A stretch of 5,262 nucleotides of DNA from CS4-C045 sp964347545 (GTDB lineage: Bacteria; Planctomycetota; Planctomycetia; Pirellulales; UBA7805): positions 1 through 5,262 of the forward strand of contig CAYFZZ010000037.1 in NCBI GenBank assembly GCA_964347545.1, in the 5' to 3' direction. Position numbers and translations under genes: made by a program. The notes under the pieces are model-generated. The model worked only from the letters and a program-made list of their open reading frames with translations. It made no database searches and had not been told where the DNA came from. This document shows positions 1-5,248 of the stretch, in pieces (positions within the stretch are counted from its first letter, which is position 1; each line of letters starts with the position of its first letter).

Positions 1-1542
1 GAAGGTAGCCTCGGGACGAGCGCCGAATTTCGGTACATGCTGACGAAGTTAGGTATCAGCGACAAGACGCGCCTGTATGCCTACTTCTCCGACCCGTTCG
101 TGCGGAGGCTGGTGGGACCGGAGGTGAAAATTGGACAAAGACGGCGGGTGATGGCCAAGGCGAAGATGGAAGCCCTGACGGCCCGCGCCATGCTGGCTCG
201 CTTGGACGGTCATGCCCAGCCGGACTCGCTGCCAGATCTGGTCCGCAGCGAACATCTGCCGGAGGGCTGGCAGAGCGAAGACATGGCGCTGGACGCCACG
301 GGGCTGGTCCGCAGCGAGCGGTACGGCCCCCTGCCGCGGATGCGGACGCTGCCCGACGTGCCCCTGGAAAAGGTGACGCCGGAGGAGGCCGAAGCCTACC
401 GCCGCTATGTGGAAAACTATTCCCGATATTGGCGGCAGTTTTTCGATCCGATCGCGATTCGGCTGGATGAAATCGGCACCGACCAGTTGGAGCTGTCCAC
501 GTTCATCCTGCCGCTGGTCGATAATTCGATCTACAACGGACTCCGAGAGGTATTGGCTCACCAAGATGACAACACGACCCTTTCGGTTCCGGGCGTCCAA
601 CCCACACCCGTCTTGCAGTTTTCGGTGTATGTGAAGGATGCGATATGGCAGCAGGTCGCTGCGGGGTTTTCGGAACTGTTCACCCGTTACTCCGGGGCCA
701 GTCCGGCGATGGTGGATGATTTTGGTCCTGGCGTCCACGTGGCGATCTTTGATTCCGATCCTATCCTGGCGATGGGAAGTGGAGACATCTTCGGTGCCTT
801 TGGCGGTGAAATCATGCAGGGCGCTGACGACGAGATGCTGATGATCCCGGTAGCGTTTTCCCTGTTAACGCGGCCCTGCAGCATCCTGGTCGAAACGAAA
901 TCGCCTCAAAAAACGTTGCAGTACCTGCGTCAAGCCGCCTTGGCCGGGATCGGTGTCGAACGCTCGCGCGGCGACTTTCGCGTTTCCTTCTATCAGGTGG
1001 GCGATCGAGACGAATGGGTGTGGGCCCTGGATGTGGCGGGGGTGGTCAAGCTGCGGTATGGCGTGGAAGTCGTGGAAAAGTACCTGGTGATTCGCAACAT
1101 CCCCTGGTCTCGTGAGGATCGCATCATCAGTGTGGCCCCCGCCGAACTGAATGCGGCCGTGCTGCAGGTGAATCCGTCCGCCTGCCAGCAACAACTGCCG
1201 GGGCTGTTCGCCGCGGCCTCCGATGGGAACCGTCGAGCCGTGATGGGGGGACTGGGGCGGCTGTATCCCTTCATGTTGAGCGGGGCGAAGAGCGTCAGCG
1301 ATGCGCAGGCCGAACACCTGAGACTGTATGGATTTTATCCCCGCGCACTTCCCGAGGATCAGTGGCTGTGGAAAGACCAGCGGATGGTCAGCGAGGACTA
1401 CGGCGAACCCCTGCGGCAGAGCCAACCGGCCTTCGATCCACAACAACCGTTTGGGCTGATGAGCCGCATTGATTCGCTGCAGCTGAATATGCAATTCGAA
1501 GAAGACGGACTGCGGAGCACCGTTCGCTGGGGACTGCGTTGA
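1..1542 (+). CDS. Large uncharacterised protein, C-terminal part (5' end outside window)
   Basis: The frame is open from base 1, reading EGSLGTSAEFRY before the first ATG at 37. That ATG has no Shine-Dalgarno site in front of it, so it is probably an internal methionine and the gene begins left of the window. At least 513 residues are visible, ending in TGA. I do not recognise a named domain. Visible landmarks, numbered from the first visible residue, are a YFSDPFVRRLVGP segment followed by a basic, alanine-rich helix (about 28-70), an aromatic YWRQFFDPIAIRLDE block (143-157) and a mixed alpha/beta C-terminal half. No membrane helix or obvious catalytic motif is visible, and any signal peptide would lie outside. 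From memory, and unverified, the YFSDPF/RRLVGP style resembles large hypothetical proteins of planctomycetes. The gene converges on the PIN-TRAM gene. The reading frame is secure; the function is unknown. Confidence 0.8.
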   Translation, partial: EGSLGTSAEFRYMLTKLGISDKTRLYAYFSDPFVRRLVGPEVKIGQRRRVMAKAKMEALTARAMLARLDGHAQPDSLPDLVRSEHLPEGWQSEDMALDATGLVRSERYGPLPRMRTLPDVPLEKVTPEEAEAYRRYVENYSRYWRQFFDPIAIRLDEIGTDQLELSTFILPLVDNSIYNGLREVLAHQDDNTTLSVPGVQPTPVLQFSVYVKDAIWQQVAAGFSELFTRYSGASPAMVDDFGPGVHVAIFDSDPILAMGSGDIFGAFGGEIMQGADDEMLMIPVAFSLLTRPCSILVETKSPQKTLQYLRQAALAGIGVERSRGDFRVSFYQVGDRDEWVWALDVAGVVKLRYGVEVVEKYLVIRNIPWSREDRIISVAPAELNAAVLQVNPSACQQQLPGLFAAASDGNRRAVMGGLGRLYPFMLSGAKSVSDAQAEHLRLYGFYPRALPEDQWLWKDQRMVSEDYGEPLRQSQPAFDPQQPFGLMSRIDSLQLNMQFEEDGLRSTVRWGLR

Positions 1543-1560
1543 GCGCCGAGCGAGAGATCG

Positions 1561-1596
1561 GGGGGTGAGCGGTCGCCGCGGTGACCTGTTTCCCCC
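1561..1596 (+). terminator. Terminator-like nested hairpin after the large uncharacterised gene
   Basis: It begins 18 bases after the stop codon. The inner stem is GGTCGC (1571-1576) with GTGACC (1581-1586), six pairs including one G-U, closing a CGCG loop, followed by TGTTT. An outer GGGGG (1561-1565) can pair with CCCCC (1592-1596). The T-run is short, so intrinsic termination is plausible but not certain. Confidence 0.4.
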
Positions 1597-1679
1597 GTCC
1601 CTGCAGAAGATCTGCCGGTGGGTCGCGACGGGTGCGGCGACTGGAAAGTCATGAAGGAAACGTCGCTGAGCCTGCTTGC

Positions 1680-1709
1680 GCAAATTTGCCCGGCAGCCGC
1701 GTTTGCGGC
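1680..1709. other. Small palindrome and hairpin in the convergent intergenic region
   Basis: A perfect 10-base palindrome GCAAATTTGC (1680-1689) is followed by a five-pair hairpin GCCGC-GTTT-GCGGC (1696-1709). The region 1543-1755 holds no gene I can support. These structures lie between two converging genes and could help termination in either direction, but there is no T-run. Confidence 0.25.
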
Positions 1710-1728
1710 ACGAGGCGCTATCTGGCAG

Positions 1729-1749
1729 CCAGGCGGGGGCAAAGCCTGG
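1729..1749 (-). terminator. Hairpin just after the PIN-TRAM stop codon
   Basis: CCAGGC (1729-1734) and GCCTGG (1744-1749) form a six-pair stem with a nine-base loop. On the minus strand it follows the TAG stop after a run of eight C. It has no U-tract, so it is a weak candidate for an intrinsic terminator; it could instead protect the 3' end. Confidence 0.3.
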
Positions 1750-1755
1750 GGGGGG

Positions 1756-2790
1756 CTAAGCGGCCGTGGCCAGCTTGCCGAAGACCATCCGACCGGCACT
1801 GGTTTGCAGCACACTGGTGACCGTGATCTGCACATCTTGATTGATCCGGTCACGAGCACCTTCGATGACGATCATCGTCCCGTCGTCCAGGTAACCGATC
1901 CCCTGCCCCGGTTCTTCACCCGGCTTGACCACGCGGACTTCGATCGATTCGCCGGGCAGGAAAACGGGCTTGAGCGCATTGGCGATGTCGTTCAGGTTAA
2001 TTACGCCCACACCGTGCAGCTTGGCCACCTTGTTCAGGTTGTAGTCGTTGGTCACGATCTTGCCATTCAAATGCTTGGCCAGCAGCACCAGCCTCAGGTC
2101 GACCGCCTGCCCGGCCATCTCCGGATGTTCGTGTTCGTAAATTTGCAAGTCGACTTTGGGGTTGTTGCGGAGGCGGTTGAGGATGTCCAGGCCGCGACGG
2201 CCGCGGGAACGGCGGAGCCGATCCGAGCTGTCGGCGATGCCCTGCAGTTCGTGGATCACGAAGCGGGGCATGATCAACTGGCTGTCCAGCACCTCCGTCT
2301 CTACCACGTCGGCGATGCGGCCATCGATCACCACGCTGGTGTCCAGGATGAACGGCTTCAGCCCCTTCACCTCCTTGCTAAATTCGACATACGGAATCAG
2401 AAAGCGAAAATCATCCTTGGTTTGGAGGAGAACGCTGATGCAGGCGTAACAGACGCACATCCCCAGGACCAGCACAATCCGGTCGAACAGCGGCCCCTCG
2501 GCCATCACGGGGATCAACGCCAGCCGCAAGACGTAGGTCAGAAACATCCCGATAATCAGGCCGAAATAGATGGCACTGATGATATCGAGCCGTTTATGGC
2601 GGAACGCCATGTCTCCGCAGATGGTGGCCAGCCCCAAGACCAGCACGCCGGCAAAAATCAGCCACAGCAGCCAGACCGGCTGGTCCTCGATCGAGCGGAC
2701 CATTTGGACGCCCAACCCCGCGGCGACCAGGATGAACACGCACCGCAAGACCAGCAGGGCGACATTTTCAATGCGAAATCGTTCGACCAC
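1756..2790 (-). CDS. PIN-TRAM domain membrane protein (YacL-like)
   Basis: A 344-residue protein from a GTG at 2790-2788. Four hydrophobic helices come first (about 10-32, 39-61, 68-92, 103-123). A PIN nuclease-like domain follows, starting FILDTSVVIDGR, with the usual acidic set visible: D150, E181 (VIHELQ), D231 and D249 (TNDYNLNKVA). A C-terminal TRAM-like beta domain, a predicted RNA-binding fold, spans about 281-341 (GESIEVRVVKPG to VTSVLQTSAGRMVFGK). This order matches the YacL/PilT-like family, whose physiological role is poorly known; an active metal-dependent RNase is an inference from the intact acidic residues. The frame stays open up to 2922, but those extra residues overlap the dGTPase gene and include an 11-base tandem duplication, so the GTG at 2790 was chosen. 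A GTG at 2814 is the alternative. There is no clear ribosome binding site. It lies 61 bases downstream of the dGTPase gene on the same strand, so co-transcription is likely. Confidence 0.88.
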   Translation of the reverse strand: MVERFRIENVALLVLRCVFILVAAGLGVQMVRSIEDQPVWLLWLIFAGVLVLGLATICGDMAFRHKRLDIISAIYFGLIIGMFLTYVLRLALIPVMAEGPLFDRIVLVLGMCVCYACISVLLQTKDDFRFLIPYVEFSKEVKGLKPFILDTSVVIDGRIADVVETEVLDSQLIMPRFVIHELQGIADSSDRLRRSRGRRGLDILNRLRNNPKVDLQIYEHEHPEMAGQAVDLRLVLLAKHLNGKIVTNDYNLNKVAKLHGVGVINLNDIANALKPVFLPGESIEVRVVKPGEEPGQGIGYLDDGTMIVIEGARDRINQDVQITVTSVLQTSAGRMVFGKLATAA

Positions 2791-2811
2791 GGCTATGCGT
2801 CGGCTATGCGT
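2790..2811. repeat. Perfect 11-base tandem duplication at the PIN-TRAM start
   Basis: CGGCTATGCGT occurs twice head to tail (2790-2800 and 2801-2811). In the minus direction the two copies sit between two in-frame GTG codons (2814-2812 and 2790-2788). Because 11 is not a multiple of three, the upstream GTG is in frame only in the duplicated state, which favours the downstream GTG as the ancestral start. Confidence 0.9.
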
Positions 2812-2851
2812 CACGAAAGTCAGGCAAATAAGGTACCAGACACTATTGTAT

Positions 2852-4018
2852 TTACTGGACAGTCGCTTCGCTAGACCTCCAGTCCGGCTGCTCGCCCAGT
2901 CGTTCGTGGCGGGCCTGAGCAAAGCGGTCGGTCATGCCGGCCAGGTAGTCCCCCACCGTCCGTTTCGTCCCCTCGGCGGCGGCGCGCGACGCAAAGCTGG
3001 CGGGGAGCTGGTCAGGATGTTCGACCAGATACCCAAACATTTCGCTCAGCTGCCGCTGAGCCTGTTGGCGGACCTCGAGGACTTGCGGATGCCGGTAAAC
3101 GTGCTGGAACAAAAACTTCTCCAGCTCGCGTTTCTGCTCAGCCAACTCCTCGCTCTGCCTCACGGTGCGGGGATGCCGCCGCGCCTCGTCGGCCGATGAA
3201 AAATCTGCCCCGCGCAAATTCTCGGCCGAACAGCGCAACAGGTCGCTGACCTGCCAGTCGATCAATTCGTGCACGACGCCCTGTCGCAACTCCAGATCGT
3301 CCACGTCGGCCGCCGCCTGCCGCACGCGGTCGGCGGCGGTCCGCCAGAGGGGCACTTCCAGCAAGTCGCTGACGGTCAATAATTTCAGCTCCAACGCGTC
3401 ATCCGCATCGTGGCTGTTGTAGGCAATGCTGTCCGCCGCGTCGACAACCTGGGCTTCCAGCGACGGTTGCTGGGCAGCATCCGTCTTGCTGGCCCGAAAC
3501 CGTTGGCCCTCCAGGACTTCGTGGCTGAGGTTCAGCCCCGCGAAGCCCCGATAGCGGTTTTCCAGCAGCTGGACGATCCGCAAAGCCTGCTGGTTGTGCG
3601 AAAAGCCACCTTCGTCGGCCAGGAGGGCGTCCAGGGTGTCCTCGCCGGCGTGTCCAAAGGGGGGATGGCCGATGTCGTGCAATAACGCCATCGCCTCCAC
3701 CAGGTCTTCATTCAGCCGCAAGGCGCGAGCCACGGTACGAGCGATGGAGGACACCTCCAGCGTGTGGGTCAGCCGCGAGCGATGGTAGTCGCCCAGTTCG
3801 CCCGTGAAGACCTGCGTCTTATGGCTCAAACGGCGATAAGCCGCCGTGTGGATCACCCGATCCCGGTCCCGCTGAAACGGCCCCCGATACGGATGCTGGG
3901 GCTCGGCATACCGCCGGCCCCGCGAAGCGGCGCTGAAGATCGCATACGGCGCCAGCAACAGCCGCTCACGGTCGGCAATCGTCTGCAAGTTGTGCGGGTT
4001 GTCGCCAGGATGGTCCAC
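2852..4018 (-). CDS. dgt: Deoxyguanosinetriphosphate triphosphohydrolase-like protein (HD superfamily)
   Basis: A 388-residue cytoplasmic enzyme expected to hydrolyse dGTP or other dNTPs to the deoxynucleoside and triphosphate, trimming the dNTP pool. The HD-domain metal ligands are all present: H85 in RLTHTLEV, H114-D115 in LLHDIGHPPFGHAGE, and D196 in EAQVVDAADSIAYNSHDADD. The conserved lead-in PYRGPFQRDRDRVIHTAAYRRLSHKTQVF occupies about 43-71, and a typical C-terminal VGDYLAGMTDRFA lies at 355-367. Its length and the short spacing between ligands fit the shorter dGTPase-like subgroup, not the longer E. coli Dgt, so true substrate preference and allosteric control are not known from sequence. 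The start is a GTG at 4018, the first usual start codon after an in-frame stop upstream; no ribosome binding site is visible, and a TTG ten codons later is possible. It is the first gene of a probable operon with the PIN-TRAM gene and is divergent from scpA. Confidence 0.93.
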   Translation of the reverse strand: MDHPGDNPHNLQTIADRERLLLAPYAIFSAASRGRRYAEPQHPYRGPFQRDRDRVIHTAAYRRLSHKTQVFTGELGDYHRSRLTHTLEVSSIARTVARALRLNEDLVEAMALLHDIGHPPFGHAGEDTLDALLADEGGFSHNQQALRIVQLLENRYRGFAGLNLSHEVLEGQRFRASKTDAAQQPSLEAQVVDAADSIAYNSHDADDALELKLLTVSDLLEVPLWRTAADRVRQAAADVDDLELRQGVVHELIDWQVSDLLRCSAENLRGADFSSADEARRHPRTVRQSEELAEQKRELEKFLFQHVYRHPQVLEVRQQAQRQLSEMFGYLVEHPDQLPASFASRAAAEGTKRTVGDYLAGMTDRFAQARHERLGEQPDWRSSEATVQ

Positions 4019-4024
4019 GTTAAC

Positions 4025-4030
4025 AGTATA
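4025..4030 (-). promoter_or_regulatory. Possible -10 box of the dGTPase operon
   Basis: On the minus strand TATACT (4030 to 4025) matches five of six bases of the TATAAT consensus. It ends six bases before the GTG start, so transcription from it would begin close to the start codon, giving a leaderless or nearly leaderless mRNA. No convincing -35 box is present at 16-18 bases upstream, so this is weak. Confidence 0.25.
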
Positions 4031-4105
4031 CGCGTTGGGTCGTTCCCCGGACGAAAGGTCTGCCAGCTGGCCCTGCCAGTTTCAAGTTATACCCGCCCTC
4101 GGGTC

Positions 4106-4110
4106 GAGGA
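4106..4110 (+). promoter_or_regulatory. Ribosome binding site of the small leader ORF
   Basis: GAGGA lies five bases before the ATG at 4116. It is the best-placed Shine-Dalgarno match of any start in this window, and it decides the start of the small ORF. The dGTPase and PIN-TRAM starts show no comparable site. Confidence 0.45.
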
Positions 4111-4115
4111 AAACC

Positions 4116-4268
4116 ATGGCGGACATGCGGATTTTGCCGCCGCCCCCGCCGGGCAAAAACGGGACGCTCGCCCCCCGGGCCCCCCAAAGTCCCGGCGGGC
4201 CCGCCCCAACGGGCCGCAGGCCACCCCGCCTTTGGCCAAGCCAGCTGGGAAAGGTTAAGCTAGGTTGA
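4116..4268 (+). CDS. Candidate 50-residue proline-rich small ORF upstream of scpA
   Basis: ATG at 4116 is preceded by GAGGA at five-base spacing and runs for 50 codons to a TGA whose A is the first base of the scpA ATG (TGATG, 4266-4270), the classic layout for translational coupling. The product starts MADMRILPPPPPGKNGT and continues with an Ala/Pro/Gly-rich middle (APRAPQSPGGPAP), ending with a basic tail LGKVKLG. It has 14 prolines, with five in a row at residues 8-12, no hydrophobic segment and no cysteine. I do not recognise it. It could be a real small protein, a regulatory leader peptide whose translation sets ScpA output, or a chance ORF in a C-rich 5' region. The start signal together with the exact stop/start overlap make me favour a translated ORF, but codon evidence alone is not decisive in DNA this GC-rich. 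Confidence 0.5.
   Translation: MADMRILPPPPPGKNGTLAPRAPQSPGGPAPTGRRPPRLWPSQLGKVKLG
4132..4158 (+). other. Hairpin around the polyproline codons
   Basis: TTTTGCC (4132-4138) is complementary to GGCAAAA (4152-4158), seven pairs with a 13-base loop. The loop holds the run of proline codons of the small ORF. It could be an RNA structure in the scpA leader; there is no experimental or comparative support here. Confidence 0.3.
4194..4215 (+). other. Mutually exclusive GC hairpins in the scpA leader
   Basis: GGCGGGCCCGCC (4194-4205) is a perfect 12-base palindrome. The overlapping GGCCCG (4198-4203) pairs perfectly with CGGGCC (4210-4215) across a six-base loop. Both cannot form at once in the same RNA. 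In so GC-rich a stretch such pairings are easy to find, so this is only a hint of an RNA switch. Confidence 0.25.
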
Positions 4269-5026
4269 TGAGCTTTAACGTCCAGATCGACATCTTTCGA
4301 GGACCGCTCGACCTGCTGCTGTACCTGGTACGCAAGCACGAGGTGCAGATTACCGATATCCCCATCCGTGCTATCACCGACCAGTACCTGGCCTACCTGG
4401 AGGTGCTGGAACAGCTGGATGTCAATGCTGTCGGTGACTTCCTGGATCTGGCCAGCACCTTGATCGAGATCAAGTCCCGGATGGTGTTGCCGCGGGGGGG
4501 GGAGGAGGAAGGCGAGCTGGAAGACCCTCGCCAGGACCTGGTCGAACGCTTGCTGGAATACAAAAAGTTCCGCGATGCCGCCAGTCTGCTGGAGGACCAG
4601 AGCCGCAGCTGGCAACAGCATTTTGCGCGGCAGTCCAACGATTTGCCTCCCCGCAAGACCAACCTGGCGGAACAGCCGATTCACGAGGTCGAACTGTGGG
4701 ACCTGGTCAGCGCTTTCGGCCGCATCTTGCGCGAACACGACGCTCAACAACCCTCCAATATCGTCTACGACGATACGCCCATCCATGTCTACATGCAGCG
4801 GATTCTGGAACAACTGGCCCAGGAAGGCCGCGCCGCATTCTGGAAGCTGTTCGAAAAGGGGATGCACAAGTCCAGCATGATCGGCATCTTTTTGGCGGTG
4901 TTGGAGCTGGTCCGGCACCACGATGTGCAGTTCGAACAGGATACGCTGTTCGGTGAAATCTGGCTGTACCCGGGCAGCCAGCAGGACCAGGCGATCGACG
5001 TCTCCAAGGTCGATTACCGGGAATAG
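4268..5026 (+). CDS. scpA: Segregation and condensation protein A (kleisin)
   Basis: A 252-residue cytoplasmic protein, the usual size for ScpA. This kleisin bridges the two heads of the SMC dimer and binds ScpB in its middle, forming the condensin that organises and helps segregate the chromosome. The N-terminal SMC-neck-binding domain shows the family signature FRGPLDLLLYLVRKHEVQITDIP (about 10-32) and ITDQYLAYLEVL (36-47), then FLDLASTLIEIKSRMVLP (58-75). The middle ScpB-binding region carries DPRQDLVERLLEYKKFRDAA (86-105). The C-terminal winged helix that binds the SMC head cap spans about 170-235 and ends FGEIWLYP. ATG 4268 was chosen because it overlaps the TGA of the upstream small ORF; a TTG one codon earlier (4265) is possible, with GAAAGG (4249-4254) as a distant ribosome site. 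A run of nine G (4494-4502) lies in frame. scpB is not next to it downstream, where a repeat element is found instead. Confidence 0.95.
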   Translation: MSFNVQIDIFRGPLDLLLYLVRKHEVQITDIPIRAITDQYLAYLEVLEQLDVNAVGDFLDLASTLIEIKSRMVLPRGGEEEGELEDPRQDLVERLLEYKKFRDAASLLEDQSRSWQQHFARQSNDLPPRKTNLAEQPIHEVELWDLVSAFGRILREHDAQQPSNIVYDDTPIHVYMQRILEQLAQEGRAAFWKLFEKGMHKSSMIGIFLAVLELVRHHDVQFEQDTLFGEIWLYPGSQQDQAIDVSKVDYRE

Positions 5027-5028
5027 AC

Positions 5029-5044
5029 GGCCGCCGCCGCGGCC
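5029..5044 (+). terminator. GC hairpin two bases after the scpA stop
   Basis: GGCCGC (5029-5034) and GCGGCC (5039-5044) form a perfect six-pair stem with a CGCC loop. No T-run follows, so it may end transcription poorly alone; position makes it the best scpA terminator candidate. Confidence 0.4.
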
Positions 5045-5067
5045 ACCCGCCTCAGGAATCCCGACCG

Positions 5068-5083
5068 GCTCTGTAGAAAACCC
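5068..5083 (+). repeat. Left terminal inverted repeat
   Basis: Sixteen bases that match the reverse complement of 5247-5262 without a mismatch. The preceding base G5067 would need a C after the window end to extend the match. Confidence 0.9.
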
Positions 5084-5093
5084 CTCTTAGAGG
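5083..5093. repeat. Left subterminal mini-hairpin
   Basis: CCTCTTAGAGG is palindromic around its central T: CCTC and GAGG can pair across a TTA loop. It starts six bases after the left GTAG (5073-5076). It is the counterpart in position and shape of the right mini-hairpin, with different stem bases. Confidence 0.6.
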
Positions 5094-5110
5094 ATATCGT
5101 CTGCCTGTCA

Positions 5111-5222
5111 CTCGTGCTCAGCGAAGCGGTGCTCGTGATCGTAATCGTAATCGAGCGGACGATCAGGCACGAACAGGGTGGCGATTACGAGTACGAGCAC
5201 CGTCCTGCGGACTGAGCACGAG
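5111..5222. repeat. Internal imperfect inverted repeat of hexamer-rich units
   Basis: CTCGTGCTCAG (5111-5121) pairs with 5212-5222 (11 of 11); CGGTGCTCGT (5127-5136) pairs with 5193-5202 (10 of 10); after a two-base mismatch TCGTAATCG (5139-5147) pairs with 5182-5190 (9 of 9). Between the first two blocks sits a non-matching spacer: CGAAG on the left (5122-5126), TCCTGCGGA on the right (5203-5211). The central loop is 5148-5181. The arms are built of near-repeats of CGAGCA, CGAGTA and CGATTA with a six-base period. Confidence 0.85.
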
Positions 5223-5237
5223 CACGACCCGGGGAAG

Positions 5238-5248
5238 CCGCTTTGCGG
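5238..5248. repeat. Right subterminal mini-hairpin
   Basis: CCGC-TTT-GCGG: a four-pair stem with a three-base loop. Read from the right end on the minus strand it comes five bases after GTAG (5257-5254), mirroring the left mini-hairpin. Confidence 0.6.

Noticed and set aside
865..1683. Minus-strand open frame opposite the large protein
   Set aside because: Shadow of the plus-strand gene in GC-rich DNA; the translation is Arg/Pro/His/Gln-rich without motifs.
1618..2874. Long plus-strand open frame opposite the PIN-TRAM gene
   Set aside because: It runs antisense through a gene with clear domains, its product is rich in His, Gln and Asp as expected of a shadow frame, and it has no ribosome site or recognisable motif.
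2791..2922. N-terminal extension of the PIN-TRAM protein to an ATG at 2922
   Set aside because: It would overlap the dGTPase coding end by 71 bases in another frame and cross the 11-base duplication; the family normally begins close to the first membrane helix.
4019..4035. Cluster of six-base palindromes (GTTAAC, GTATAC, ACGCGT) before the dGTPase start, as a possible operator
   Set aside because: Each is short, they are not related to one another, and no longer dyad or repeated half-site is visible; chance is the simpler explanation.
4087..4092. TTATAC as a -10 box for scpA or its leader ORF
   Set aside because: Poor match in the right register and no -35 hexamer at a suitable distance.
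4500..4508. GGAGGAGG-like sequence inside scpA as an internal ribosome site
   Set aside because: No start codon follows at a suitable distance in any frame, and the bases are explained by Gly and Glu codons.
4082..4921. Minus-strand open frame opposite scpA
   Set aside because: Lies antisense to scpA and runs into the leader; Gln-rich low-information translation, while scpA on the plus strand carries full family signatures.
5097..5226. CRISPR array or coding tandem repeat in the hexamer-rich stretch
   Set aside because: Units are short, imperfect and in inverted orientation with no regular spacers; no open frame with a start and ribosome site spans it.
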